Of a stretch of DNA of 64,000 nucleotides, positions 12,424-23,939 are shown piece by piece. The first letter of the stretch is position 1; each line of letters begins with the position of its first letter. The notes beneath the pieces are model-generated. The model did not search any database. It had not been told where the DNA came from and saw only the letters and a list, made by a program, of their open reading frames with translations. Location of the stretch: positions 67,001 through 131,000 of the forward strand of contig LSRX01000332.1 of the NCBI GenBank assembly GCA_001939145.1, given 5' to 3'. The position numbers and the translations under genes were made by a program. The DNA comes from Symbiodinium microadriaticum (taxonomy: Eukaryota; Sar; Dinophyceae; Suessiales; Symbiodiniaceae).

Positions 12424-13015
12424 CGGGGGCTTCCTATTTTTGTTAGGGGCTCCTTTTTTTTTTTCGGGCTTCAGGGTCTAGGGCTTTAGGGTTTAGGGCT
12501 TCAGGGTTTAGCGTCAAGGGCTTTAGGGTTTAGGGGTTTAGGGGGGAGGAGGGTTCCAGGGCGGATTGGTTAAGTCCGGAGGTCAAGGTTCTACGAGTCT
12601 AGGGGTTCAGGGGTTTAGTGTTAGCCAGTTACGGGAAGTCTCGTGAGCCCAGGGTGTGTTTCTGGCGTGGTTTTAGGAGAGATGAAGGGCTCGTTGGATT
12701 GCTAGGTAGGCCCAGGTAGGCCCTTAGGGACATTTTACAGTTTCCATGTTGTGCCGAAGGGGATCTTGCTTAGGAAAATCATTCAAAGGCTTTAAAAAAG
12801 GGCCGAGCTAGATTGCGCGCGGTTTGCGGTCAGCTTGCTGCACGATGGCTGGGCATTTCGAGCTTTCAAGTTCAAGATCGGTTCAGGGCAGCCGCGCCCC
12901 CCTAAGCCCTAAGAAATGAACCCTAAACCCTACACCGTGGCTGGTTCATGTTGGCCTAGGGATAATTCGTAGCGGCACTCTTCCCTTATTGGGTTGATGA
13001 ATCCAGATGCCAGCG

Positions 13016-13114
13016 TTACCATAAGCCCCTAAGTAGTTCCTTGCTATGGTGTATATTCAGAATCCTATAAGGTAATCTCAAAAAGGATCTACTTAGGGGC
13101 CTATGGGTATTACC
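13016..13114. mobile_element. MITE family D, copy
   Basis: Inverted repeat with ends ACCATAAGCCCCTAAGTAGT and CTACTTAGGGGCCTATGGGT. It shares its internal block (ATTACCTTATAGGA-type) with 2,528 and 23,232. Confidence 0.7.
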
Positions 13115-13570
13115 TAATCAGAGCTGCGATGAACCCTTTTTTGCCAAGGCTTCCGGACCCGAGACCTTAAAACCAGCGTTTGGGGTTGAGGCTTCAACGT
13201 GGTTCAGGGGGGCTAAACCCCTATAAGCCCAAACCCCCTAAACCCTAAACCCTAAGCCCTAAGCTAAACCCTAAACCCTAAGCCCTATAAGCCCTAAACC
13301 CTAAGGCCTAAACTCCAACACCCTAAAGGCCCTGACTCCCAAGCCATACCTGAGAGAAGGCTCTGGAAGTAATGTAGACCCCTGGGTATGAGCCCCCCTG
13401 GTTTAGGGTTTAGGGGGTAAAAAGGTTTAGGGTTTAGGGATTAGGGTTTAGACGATTCAAGGTTTACGGCTCGGCCTATGAAGCGGATCTGGACATTTAA
13501 GGCCCTCCCCAAAACTGTGCTTTAATCAGGGGTCGACATTGATGCCTAGACTTTTCATGTCTCCAGCGAG

Positions 13571-13612
13571 GTGGAGAAGCGTGACCTCGATGAGGCCCGC
13601 TTCCACGATCGG
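13571..13612 (+). CDS. Candidate PPR exon
   Basis: Acceptor GCGAG followed by G, then VEKRDLDEARFHDR, then possible donor GCTTCA. D-L-D-E-A-R resembles the second helix of a PPR motif. It is phase 0 at both ends and not linked with certainty to the exon at 16,463. Confidence 0.4.
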
Positions 13613-14849
13613 GCTTCAGGATTTACTTGGGGGGTCGGGGACTTAGTGAGTAGGTAATAAAGACGAGGTCGCCCAGTAGGACCCTTTTGCCCTTTTTTCT
13701 TTTGGGGTTCCCTTATTAAAACCAATTAGTAGGAATTAGGGCACCCTTCTTTTTTCTGGGCTGCTGGGAAACCAAGAAGATGATGGTACTCAAACGTCAC
13801 CCTACAAGTAGGGGTCAGGGTTGAAAGCTTTTCGGATCTTCGTCTTCCCTAAGTCATTCTTTTTTCTAGGATGTGGCTCTGACTGTCTCCCGAGGTCTGG
13901 ATTTGGGTTGTGGGGCTTTTGTTCTCCGGGGTAAGGGGTTAGGTCTTTTGGGGTTCAGGGTTTGGGGTTCAAGGTTTCTGGCATTGGGCAGGGTTTTTGG
14001 GTTTGTTGTTTATGTCTGCCCCCTAAAATGAGTAAACCTCCATTCATAAGCAGCGCCTTTGACATGTAACAGGAACTTGCTCCTTGTTCAAAACATCCCA
14101 CCTCTTTGAGGCCTCCAAGATTCGCGCCCTTTGGAAGCACCAGTTTACGAGTTGCCAACACCATCCTGGATCATCGCAGCTTCCCCATTGTTTGGCAAGG
14201 TTTGCCAGTCGCTTCCGAGATCGATGTAGAATCCTAAACCCTAAACCCTAATCCGTTTCATCCAGCGGGGGGTTTCCTCAGCAGGCTGAGTGTTTTTGTA
14301 CGGGAGCACTGGGCCGCGAAGTTTTAAGCACCTGGTTTCGGGTTTAGGGATTTAATGTTTACGGCCTAAAGTTTAGGGTTTCAACGACTTCACAAGAAAT
14401 GCCCCGCGCCCTAAAGCCTGTTGTAGATCCCAACGTCTGTAAAGCCAAAACCCTGAATCCCAACAAGCCTGGAAGAATCCCGGCAGTATGCTCCAAACCT
14501 AACTCCTAAGACCTAGATATGGGAGTAAATCTCGAGTCTGTTTTTAAATAAAAATTCCTAAAGGGGCCTCTAAATTCCAATGCCCGGTTAGGCTCGCACC
14601 TGGGCCGAGAGGGCCCGGGCTGAGGGGTCCCCCCTCACCCAAGAGGACTTGAGGCGGGCTTAGGGCTTAGGGTCCAGGGTTTAAGGCTTAGGGTTTAGGG
14701 ATTTGGGTTTAGGGCTTAGGGTCTAGGGTTTAGGGCTTGTTTAGGGTCTGGGCTTAGGGCTTAAGGCTTTAGGTTTAGGGTCTAGGGCTTAGGGTTTGGG
14801 GTTTAGGGGGGTGTAGGGTTTGCGGGTTAGGGCTTACTGGGTTGCTGTT

Positions 14850-15032
14850 AAGGAATTTAAATCAAGTTAATTGCTATAATATAGGGTTCCTTTAGTTTCG
14901 TTTAAGGGTTCCTGTACGTGTTTGGGAATTGAGGAACTTAAACTAAGTTACTTTTAAGGAAACCCGATTGTTTACTCATGTTTACTATAGATCCCCATTA
15001 TGGTAACTTAAATCAAGTTTCTTATAGCAACC
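14850..15032. mobile_element. Inverted-repeat element (family I)
   Basis: The ends GGGTTGCTGTTAAGGAATTT and CTTATAGCAACCCA are roughly complementary. The inner sequence ACTATAGATCCCCATTATGG also occurs at 8,298-8,317, next to another partial copy. Confidence 0.5.
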
Positions 15033-15550
15033 CAGTTGAGGGCTTAGGGTTTACGCGGGCTTAGGGCTTAGGGTTTACATAGGGTTGAGGTGGCTTAGGG
15101 TTTAGGGCCTGTGGCTTTATGATTTTCAACAGACGGTTGTATACAGATCTTTTTTGAAGTTTCATACAGGTGTCATACGACGTATTGTTAGAGTTCTACT
15201 AGGGTTTTGTGGGGAGCCTTGGCAAGCCTCGGTTTGCAGGCTTGACAGCTTTTTGTCGACACCCTAAATTCCCTAGACAACCAGAATAAGCCTTCCGGTT
15301 TTTTCTAATAGTAATCCTTTAGCTTCTTTCGGGGATTCACAGTTTTGGAACCTAGACTTGCGGATGAGTGCTTTACGCGCGGAGCCTTGTGTCGAGCTCC
15401 AGTCTTCGGCGATGAAATAAGTTAGGGTTTAGGGTTTAGAGTGTAGGGTTTACAGTATAGGGATTCTGCTCTAGGGTTCGGGTTTTGGGTTTAGGGCCTG
15501 AGGGACTGAATGCTGACCACTGGTATTCCCGAGGGTTCCAGTTGCATAGA

Positions 15551-15657
15551 ATATGGGTAGTTCTCTGAGTTAGGGTCCCTTTTAGGGTCCATTTCATAAG
15601 GGTGCCGTACTATATTGGGGGCCTAGAAGGGACCCTAATTTAGAGAACGACCCATGT
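15551..15657. mobile_element. MITE family C, best-preserved copy
   Basis: Ends ATGGGTAGTTCTCTGAGTTA and TAATTTAGAGAACGACCCAT form a long imperfect inverted repeat around GGGTGCCGTACTATATTGGG. Confidence 0.75.
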
Positions 15658-16462
15658 AAATATACTCCCCAAAACCCTTCTCGAATGATTAAGGCCCCTG
15701 GTTTAGAGCGTCAGGGTTTTCGGGTTTGGGTCTCGGTTGTTGTTGGGGTTGGGGGGGGGCGGGGGGGCGTTAGCATGGGCGTCACTGGCAGCACTAGACC
15801 CCCTCTCATCGTTTCGGATCCTACGGTACATGTCTTCGGTATACAACAGGCATCATGAACTCTTTTAGTACCCTGAACCCTGGTGTATGGGTTATTGTGG
15901 GTTACAGCACTCTAAGCTATATGAGCATGGGGTAGGGTGCGACCGTCCATTTGCTTGAGGGAGGTACCTGGGTCAGAAGTCGTGAAGTTGCAAGTGCCCT
16001 TGTCCGAGTTATATTTGTTTGACCGACGTGCTACGGTGCTTTGATTCTTTAAATTTCTTTAGTTGCGGTTTCGGGTTCAAGGACAACCATAAACCATTTT
16101 TGGCGAACTAGTGCGAATCCATATCGGACCTTGGATTTGGGTCGAGGGTTTTAGAGCAGCGGTATGTTTAGAGGTGTCGTAAGCAGAGCTTGTGACTCAA
16201 GCTTGTGCTGCTCCCAATATACCCTGAACTCAGCAGGACAACCCGTAAAACTCTGAACCCTCAACTCTACTGAGCTAGATATCCTGAACAAATCAAAGCC
16301 TCGGGTCCGCGACAAAGAATATGCCTAAGCCTTATAATCTCCCGTACTAAAAAACCGATCAAACCCTCACCTTCCAAGTTCTTCATCAAAACAAGAATCG
16401 AACCCCAGATCCCCTCCCTATGTAGGATTTAGGCTCTAGGGTTTAGGGTTTATAAGCGTCAG

Positions 16463-16573
16463 GTTCTTCATCAAAGATGCCTTGACCTCGAATGATGCGG
16501 ACTTTGCCACCCTGTGGCTTCAGCAGCTTCTCTCCGCAGAGGTGCCTGATCGGGGCGTATTGGAGCTTCCGCT
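16463..16573 (+). CDS. PPR exon
   Basis: Encodes FFIKDALTSNDADFATLWLQ then Q-L-L-S-A-E-V-P-D-R-G-V-L-E-L-P, a PPR helix B (A-T-L-W-L-Q-Q-L-L) followed by the start of the next repeat. Acceptor GTCAG followed by G; donor GTAAGG. It ends in phase 2. Confidence 0.68.
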
Positions 16574-18141
16574 GTAAGGCTTTGGGTTTAGGGTTTAGGG
16601 GTTTAGAGGTTTAGGGTTCAAGGTTTAGGCCTATAGGGCTTTAGGGCTTTAGGCTTTAGGGGTTTAGGGTTTAGGGCTTGGGCGTGTAGAGCTTGCAGGG
16701 CGTGGGTTCAGGGTGGAGTGCGTGGCTCTCTGTTGAAACGTCAGGCTGCAGGATTTAGAAGACTGCTTGGAGGGTCAGGGACCTAGAGTACACTGACTGG
16801 GTACACCGAAAAGTGGAATTGTTAGCACTTAAACTAGTTATAGGGCCTTTAGGGTTTAGGGTTTACCTAAGCCCTGACTCTATTTAGAACCGGCTTGCTA
16901 GCTCCCCGTTTGAGTTTGGAAGTTAGTTAAAGAGTGACGGTTTCCCAGATGCAAACTCCCAAGCCATCGCAAACCCCTAAACTCTAAAGCCTGAAACCTT
17001 AATCGCGCGGTTTGGGGTTTAGGGCTGAGGCTTTAAGGAATTAGGGCTCAGGGTTGGACGTAAATCAGGACATCAAGCCCGAGACCAAGAAGAAGATCGG
17101 CCTGCTGGCGGTTTTTCTGTGGCTCGGCCGATGAGGAATTCTTCAGGCTCACTTCTGTCCTCCTTGAGTTTTCGAGGTGTTTATGGGCAGCAATTACGGG
17201 GATTCCGAAGTAAGAGCCCCAGGACCTTCCCATAGTTCAAGAAGTCCTTGACCCTGAACCCTAAAACCATAAAACCCTTATCTACTTGAGCAGGGGTACC
17301 ATTGGCGGCCTGGGACGGGTAGGTTTATTGGATCTTCTGGATTGAAACATCCTGGGGCTTTCGCCCTAAACCACCCACCCTTAAACCCGAAGCCCGAAAC
17401 TGTTCTAGGTTCAGCTCTTGCTTGAACTACAGGTAGTCAGTGGTTTCGGAAAGTCTTGTGAAAGCTTTTCATTTACGAGCGGAGTAGAAGTCAAAAGCTT
17501 CGCGGTCAGAGCGGCTTCGGAATATGTGGTGCAAGGAGGACTTCTGCAAAACGCGGCCACTGAGTCCTAAATCAGGCCCGAAGCCCTGAACCCCATATCA
17601 CTCAAACCCCAAAGACCGCAAACTCTGAAACCTTACATCCCTACCTAAACCTTAAAACCCGAAAGCGCTAGGAGCACCCGGCAGGCCCTGCATCCCAACA
17701 CAAACTAATATCTAGGTGAGTGCACCGGAAACCCTGTGACACCCCAAGGATTCCCAAACATTTATTCTACGTTCTTAATAGTCTTCTGATACTGCATGAC
17801 TATGTTGAAACATATATTGAATTGGTTGTTAAGTATGGAGCCTGGATTTGCGTGGGGGAAGGTGAGGTGATACCGGCGGCCTGTGGGATGGGATTAAATT
17901 TCCAAGCCCCGCGCCCTAAATCCTTAGCCTCACCAGCCGTTTACTACAGCCCTTATGGTGCTTAGATGTCCTTAGCAGCTAGAAGGTATTGGGGCCATAT
18001 CCAAACTCGAAACCCAAGTCTTTGTCAGGACTGAAGGTTAAGAGCCTTGGGTTTTTTGCAAACTCTGAAGCCACACCCTAAACTCTAGACCGTAAACCTT
18101 GAACACACATGGGATGAAGCCGAGACAGCAGCCAATCCCAG

Positions 18142-18174
18142 GATCGCCCGTCAGAAGGGCTTCCACCAGGCTCA
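18142..18174 (+). CDS. PPR micro-exon, 33 nt
   Basis: With its split codons it reads I-A-R-Q-K-G-F-H-Q-A, continuing the previous repeat as L-P-L-I-A-R-Q-K-G-F. Acceptor CCCAG followed by G; donor GTGAGT. The phase matches 16,573 and 18,597. Confidence 0.6.
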
Positions 18175-18596
18175 GTGAGTATGGCTTTGGGCTTCTTTGG
18201 GTTTATAGGGTTAACCCCTAAACCCTAAACCCTGGGCGCTTCTTTGGGGCTTCCTTTATGGGTTCCTCAAAGGGGATCTATGTTATCGGATCTAGATGGA
18301 CCTCTGGGCTCGAGTTCCATGCTATGGGATCAAACTTAAAGCCTAAAGACTCCGACACGACTCAATGACCTAATCTAGAAGCTTAGGTGATTGCCAATAC
18401 TATTTGTTAGGGTCCCATATTCTAGGTCCTCAATATAGTCAAGTTACCCCGAAGCCCTACCCCATATAGTAACCCTTGTAGATCCCCATACAAGTGCCTT
18501 TTACAGGAACCTCTTTCTATTTTTGAAGGGCACGGTTTAGAGAGTTTAGGGCTTCGGGTTTAGGGCGTTAGGGATTGAAAGCAGTCATTCTCGCAG

Positions 18597-18621
18597 GCGA
18601 GAAACATCTTGGCTGAAGGTG
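18597..18621 (+). CDS. PPR micro-exon
   Basis: Acceptor CGCAG followed by G. The phase-matched frame reads R-E-T-S-W-L-K, giving A-Q-R-E-T-S-W-L at the PPR helix B position. The end is uncertain: GTGGTG at 18,622 is the likely donor, but the frame stays open to 18,648. Another frame reads ARNILAEGGEEPSHWL, so the choice rests on phase. Confidence 0.5.
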
Positions 18622-18670
18622 GTGAGGAGCCCAGTCACTGGCTGAGGAACAAGGCTGGAGGGATCTGTAG

Positions 18671-18787
18671 GGTTCCCAGAGAACCCAATACCCCTTAATT
18701 AAGGAATATACCTTAAACTATAGGGGCCTTAATATTATGATTTAAGGAATATTCCTTAATTAAGGGGTATTGGGTTCTCTGGGTTCC
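18671..18787. mobile_element. MITE family B, near-perfect copy
   Basis: A 117-bp palindrome-like element with ends GGTTCCCAGAGAACCCAATA and TATTGGGTTCTCTGGGTTCC and inner CCCCTTAATTAAGGAATAT arms. Partial relatives lie at 1,981-2,088, 23,524-23,598 and 47,740-47,863. Confidence 0.85.
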
Positions 18788-19084
18788 ATGCGGGTTCTAT
18801 AAGGGTCTATACGGGATTACCTAGAGTCTTCATTGTCTTTCGTTGTTGGGGCTACCGGGCTACCTTGTAGGATCCCAACTATAAAATTGGTTAAACCGAA
18901 AAAAGGAACTACAATGGAGACTATTTCGGTAACCCTAAGCCCTCAAACCCTAAGCCGTAAACCCTCAAACTCTAAACCCCAAGCCGCAAATCCCGAGAAC
19001 CTAAGCCCCTAAACCCTGAAACCCTAAACCCTCAACGGCCCTAAACCCAAAGCCTCTACAGAGTCTATCAGGGGAATTCGGGCT

Positions 19085-19133
19085 TGGGGTTTCGAGTCGA
19101 CCCTGCACCTCCAGGGTCGACTCGACCCCGAGG
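19085..19133. other. Strong stem-loop
   Basis: A perfect 14-bp inverted repeat TCGAGTCGACCCTG (19,092-19,105) and CAGGGTCGACTCGA (19,112-19,125) with six-base loop CACCTC. Imperfect outer arms (CTTGGGGT / ACCCCGAGG) extend the stem. It lies in a PPR intron and is unlike the MITE families here. Confidence 0.85.
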
Positions 19134-19684
19134 CCCCAAAGGCCCTAGAGCCTCAGAGAGCGGCTGTTTTGGGGTTTGGGGTTTAGGGTCTCACTGTGAT
19201 TTGGGGGGTTTTAGGGTTTAGGGCTTAGGGGCTTTAGGGTTTTGGGGTTTTGGGCTTTAGGGCTTTAGGGTCGTAGGGTTTAGGGTTTAGGGTGCGAGCG
19301 CAGTTTTACTTTTCTTAGACCGCGCACACCAAAAATCACGCCCAAAGCACAGAACCCTACAACTTGAGCTTCAAACCCTGATGGCCTCCAATACCCACAA
19401 TTCCCAGACATAGTCCTTCAGGGCCATTTCAGGAGCCCTAATTTAACCTCAACTAAACCCTACTTAAACCCCAAACCCTAAAAGCACCGAAGACTTCTTA
19501 ACTCTGAAACAATTGAAAGAATCCTTTTCAACCCTAGTCTTAGACTGCACCTTACAAAAAAGACCAAACCCACACGGAATCCAAAAAACAGATTTAAAAA
19601 AAGAAACCCTAAACCGTAACTTAAAAAAAACACTAGACCCCTAAACCCCTGAACCCCCTAAGCCCATCAGTTTCCAAAGCGCAG

Positions 19685-19711
19685 GCTCGGTGGCTCCTGG
19701 AGATCCTCCGC
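19685..19711 (+). CDS. PPR micro-exon, 27 nt
   Basis: Encodes ARWLLEILR, a PPR helix B. Acceptor GCAG followed by G; donor GCCGAG (GC class). It is phase 0 at both ends and joins the 15-nt exon at 20,441 to give L-L-E-I-L-R-A-G-V-E-A. Confidence 0.65.
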
Positions 19712-20440
19712 GCCGAGCGAGGGGGCCTCGCGGCGCTAGGAGCCCACGTTTTTCAAGAGGTTTAGGGTTTAGGGGGTTCAGGGCTTTAGGGCTTTATGGC
19801 TTAGGGGTTTAGGGCTTAGGGCTTAAGGGGTTTAGGGCTAAGATTTTAGGGTTTATAAGGGGTTAAGGGCTCAGACTTTGGGCCTTAAGGGTTTGGGGCA
19901 TATAACGGTTGCTGTAAGGGCTCGAGGTTTAGAGCTTATAAGGGTTAAGGGCTCAGGGTTTAGAGTTTAGGGTTTAGAGCTTATAAGGGTTAAGGGCTCA
20001 GGGTTTAGAGTTTAGGGTTTAGGGTTGACAGCGGTTCAGGGCTCAGGGTTTAGAATTCAGGGTATAAGGTTTATAAGGGTTTAGGGGCGCTAGATTACAG
20101 TGATCATAGGCTGCTATGGTGTAGGGGTTGGGGCTGCATGCTACTGGTAGGGTTTAGGTCTGGCGACAAGGCACCAGTGCCCGCAACAAAGGCATCGGTC
20201 ACGTATCTCGCGCTTACTACAGGCAGCATCACAGAGGACTAGGGCAGCGAAGTTGGGCCCTGGACTTTCCGTCTCAACGCCTGTTGCCAAAGTGGACTGG
20301 CGCAACACATGACCCCAACGGAGTAAACCCCTAAACCCCCCGGACGCTTTAGGGGAGCTGCATTATAAAGGAAGAAGCCAGCAACCCCCCCGCCCCCCCC
20401 CCCCTGCCCTGAAGGAGCACTTCTCGATGACGCCCTGCAG

Positions 20441-20455
20441 GCGGGTGTGGAAGCA
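20441..20455 (+). CDS. PPR micro-exon of 15 nt
   Basis: Encodes only AGVEA, which supplies the repeat boundary A-G-V-x-x before D-H-G-V-F of the next exon. Acceptor CTGCAG followed by G; donor GCCCCT. Without it the spacing between helix B at 19,685 and helix A at 22,388 would be five residues short. Support is from repeat spacing and phase, not transcript data. Confidence 0.55.
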
Positions 20456-21331
20456 GCCCCTGGGCGAAAAAATATACGGCTTGGTTTAGGGTTTAGGGTA
20501 GGGTTTAGGGTTTAGGGCTCCATTTGCCTGGTCATACGACTAGAAGGTCTCATCTTATTCAGATGTCCATAAGGTCTTGCATACTTGGGAACCCACTGGT
20601 AGTGTGTGTATCTTCCTGCCTCGGGTCTCCGGTGGCTTTGCAGCAAGGAATACGCGCTGTAAGGGTTTGTGGGTTTAAGGGCTTTACAGCTTTAGGGTTG
20701 ACGGGTTTGGGGTTAGGGGCCTCGGGGTTAGGGCGTAGGATCGGAAGGTTGCAGGACAGTTCCAGGTCCAAGGCTCGATCTAAGCTCTATGGCCGGGGTT
20801 TTAGGTTGTAGGGTTTAGGGTTTAGGGTGCCTGAAGTAAGATTGTCAAGAGAAGTAAGATTGTCAAGAGATGCTACTGCATTCTATGGTTAACTTTTAAC
20901 CTACTTGCAACCCAGCAAAAGCTTAGAGCTTAATCTGGTCTTAGATTTCTTGTTCAAGCGGGTTACACCTGTCACTCTACGTCTCTTTGCTCGCCCGCAC
21001 GTTCAGTCCCCTACACCCCAAACCCCATTCTAAATATTAAAGACTCTACATGTAATTATAGCCCTAAATCCTAAGCCCTAAACCCTATAGTATAGGACCG
21101 GTATTAGGGTCAACATTGCAGTCCTTACACTTGCCAGGAAGTCTAAAGAGCGACCTCTTCATAAAGGGAGGATTGAGGGTTTCAGGGTTTTAGGGCCATT
21201 TAAGGTTTTTAGGGTTTTAGGTTTTGGGGTTTTAGGGTTCAGGGGTTTAGGGGTTTAGGGGTTTCGGGTTTAGTGAGTATTTAGTGGTTCCCGGGATGGC
21301 GTTGGATTACCGTGAGAAGGTAAGGCTACCT

Positions 21332-21982
21332 TCATTGATTCCGGTGCGTTGGAGGCTTAGGGTAGCGAGGTCCCATGTTTGTTGGGTTTTTGGTCATAGG
21401 GCATAAGCATGCAGATTTGCAGGTCAGTCGGCATAAATGGTTTAGGCGTTTGGGAAGATAACATGATGCAAACCGGCCGATGGACACAAGGCTGGTTTTG
21501 GTTATGCGTGAAGTTGGGTTTAGCACGGTGGTGCGGAGTTTCCGCTGTTTAGAGAGCACGCAGACCAGCTGGATGTCTTGGCTTGTCTTGGGTTGTCGTT
21601 GCCACTGTTCGTTTGGCTGTGTGCTTGAACTGGCTGTGAGATTTGTCTTGTCGCATAGGCTGTAGCCTGGCCTCGCGTCTGCAGGGTTGGCTTGCAGATT
21701 TTGACCCCTGGGCGTTCGGTGTCCTTGCTGTGGCTTTTCTTCCAGAATGTTGGGGCGGTAATCTAAGGCATATTGGTTCAATGCGGGTTTGACGGGTGTT
21801 GGGCACTTGGAGTCTCGGGGATTTAGGCTTGGGCTTCGCGGTTCTCTAGCGGTTTTGGGGAATTCGGGTGGCGAGGGGAGCGAACATGCTACGGCCGACG
21901 CCTGAAGTCGCATCACACCACCAAGCCGAATCAGAAGCCATTGGCAAACACTTGCCCGAAACGGAAGTGGCTGGCTAAGCAA
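21332..21982 (-). CDS. Long open minus-strand frame, no recognised family
   Basis: 651 bases stay open on the minus strand in DNA that elsewhere has frequent stops, and the stretch is mostly free of heptamers. The conceptual 216-residue protein shows no domain, membrane segment or repeat that I recognise. It ends beside a MITE of family A. It may be a decayed nested gene or chance. Confidence 0.2.
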   Translation of the reverse strand: MLSQPLPFRASVCQWLLIRLGGVMRLQASAVACSLPSPPEFPKTAREPRSPSLNPRDSKCPTPVKPALNQYALDYRPNILEEKPQQGHRTPRGQNLQANPADARPGYSLCDKTNLTASSSTQPNEQWQRQPKTSQDIQLVCVLSKQRKLRTTVLNPTSRITKTSLVSIGRFASCYLPKRLNHLCRLTCKSACLCPMTKNPTNMGPRYPKPPTHRNQ

Positions 21983-22002
21983 GAGTACTTTTGAGCGTTA
22001 CG

Positions 22003-22090
22003 GCTGATGATATAAATCCTGCATTACCTTAATCCTAAACTATGGGAATTATGGTCTATATTCCTTATTATGGGTTTTGCAGTAGCATCA
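22003..22090. mobile_element. MITE family A, degenerate copy
   Basis: Left end GCTGATGATATAAATCCTGC; the right end is decayed (GGTTTTGCAGTAGCATCA). It shares the inner ACTATGGGAATTATGGT and TTCCTTATTATGGG blocks with four other copies. Confidence 0.7.
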
Positions 22091-22387
22091 ACCCTAAACC
22101 CCAAACCCTAAGCCCTAAGCCCTAAACTTAAGCCCTAAACCTTATACCAAACCCCAAACCCTAAACCCTAAACTCTAAACCTTAAAAAAAAACCTGGAAC
22201 CTGAGCCTTACAGGCCTTCAAAAACCCTTAAAAATCGCAGCTTGAAGCCCTTAAAGCCTTAAAGCCGTAAACCCTAAACAAACCCCCCTGAAACCACCGC
22301 AACCGCTTAAAACCCCCTAAAGCCCTGAACCCTAAACCCCCTAATAAACCCCTAAAACGCCCCTACGCCGATCCCTCAGTGTTCGAG

Positions 22388-22447
22388 GACCACGGCGTGT
22401 TCCGCTACCTGCTCTATGAGGCGCTGAAGCTGCCAGACTTGGCCCAG
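22388..22447 (+). CDS. PPR exon
   Basis: Encodes DHGVFRYLLYEALKLPDLAQ, the first helix of a PPR repeat. Acceptor TCGAG followed by G; donor GCTCGG (GC class). It joins 23,377 in phase 0 to give L-A-Q-V-S-K-W-F-D-K-A-V. Confidence 0.7.
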
Positions 22448-23231
22448 GCTCGGTTATCACTTATTGTGCTATCGATGTTAAAGTTAGTACTACTATTTTA
22501 TGATTATGATTATGTTGTATGACTAGTATTATTAGTACTATTACCATGACTATTCTTCTTGTTCTATTGTTGGTAGTGTTATTGCTTTTGTTTGGGTTCC
22601 TTTAAGGATGTAGGTCCTTTACAGGTTCAGGGCCCTAGGGATTTAGGGTTTTTAGGAATTTGGGGGGTTTATAGGGTTTAGGGTCCAGAGGTTCAGGCTT
22701 GACCTTAAAGCCATAACCTCCAAAATCCTGAAGCTCTAACTCCTAAACCCCAAGCAACTGAAACCTGATCCTTCCATTGAACCTTGAACCCTCGCAGACG
22801 TCCTTGAGCTGTGGAGTTGGTTGGCCATTTCGCAGTTTCTGCGATCCATGCCCCCGCAACACGAAATGTGTGGGGGTTTAGGTACCCTGGTCTAGGGTAT
22901 GGTGTCAGTGTTTGGGTGTACTTTGGGGTTCAGGGTGTAGGGCTGTACCGTCTGTCGCGATTGCTGGGTCATCAGAAGCCTGAGCACTGCCAGGGTTTAG
23001 GGCTTAGGGTTTCAGGGTCTGAAAAAGTCACACACTTTGTTCCCTCTGGAGTCTTGAACCACTCAAACTTCCCCCAAACCCTATTCTAGTTGATTCTAGT
23101 TAGAAGAGAGACGAACTTGAGGAGAATCAGATGGTCCATGTTTTGCCCCAAAGATCTGGATACTGGTTGCATGGGGCGGTATCGGGGCCGAGGGATTCAC
23201 TATACTACTAAAGGGTTTAGGGGGTAGGGCT

Positions 23232-23329
23232 TGCCCATAGTCCCGTAAGTAGTTCCTTTTGGGGATTACCTTATAGGATTCTAAATATAAGCCATAAGAA
23301 GGAACTACTTAGAGGCCTATGGGTAGGCT
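23232..23329. mobile_element. MITE family D, copy immediately upstream of a PPR exon
   Basis: Ends GCCCATAGTCCCGTAAGTAG and CTACTTAGAGGCCTATGGG. It ends 47 bases before the next exon. Confidence 0.75.
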
Positions 23330-23376
23330 ACACTACATTTGGTTACCTTTCCGCCGTTTTCGGATCGCGCTGCGAG

Positions 23377-23472
23377 GTGAGCAAGTGGTTCGACAAAGCC
23401 GTTCGGCACGGTGTCGTGCCGGAGACGCCCATCGTGAATCACATCATCGGCGAGGACCTTCCGGACTTCCAA
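23377..23472 (+). CDS. PPR exon
   Basis: Encodes VSKWFDKAVRHGVVPETPIV then N-H-I-I-G-E-D-L-P-D-F-Q, a helix B followed by helix A of the next repeat. Acceptor TGCGAG followed by G; donor GTCTCA. Confidence 0.78.
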
Positions 23473-23523
23473 GTCTCAGGGCTCAGGGTTTTTATTATTA
23501 GTATTATTGTTATTATCACATTA

Positions 23524-23598
23524 AGTCATAATATTAAGGCCCCTATACATTAAGGTATATTCCTTAATTAAGGGGAATTGGGTTTATCTGGGAACCCC
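23524..23598. mobile_element. MITE family B, partial copy
   Basis: Right half only (CATAATATTAAGGCCCCTAT ... TAATTAAGGGGAATTGGGTT). It begins about 50 bases after a PPR exon. Confidence 0.65.
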
Positions 23599-23939
23599 GA
23601 CCTAGAATCACAAATGCTCAAACCTTCGAGGTTCGCAGACAGGGATCCACGACAAAGCCCAAACCTTTAGACCCCTTAAGCCCAAGTCGTAAGCCCCATC
23701 CCCTTTCCCCTAAGTTCTTAGACCATCTAAAACCCTTAATCCTAAACCCGAACCCTAAATCGTAATAGATAACTTGATATATATATATATATATATATAT
23801 TATTTACTGCGTTCTAGTATTATCATTGTTGTTGTTATTATGACTGTTATTATCATTACTAATATGAATATCATTACCATGAGTGTGAGCGCTATTTTTG
23901 TTATCGGCCCCTAAACCCTAAAACCTTAAAGCCTTAAAA

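Noticed and set aside
17069-17110. DIKPETKKKIGLLAVF after ATCAG, recalling a kinase DIKPEN motif
   Set aside because: The following residues do not fit a kinase catalytic loop, and the phase does not match the neighbouring PPR exons.
22798-22875. Plausible exon DVLELWSWLAISQFLRSMPP after GCAG
   Set aside because: The acceptor is followed by A, not G, and the PPR exons at 22,388 and 23,377 join perfectly without it.
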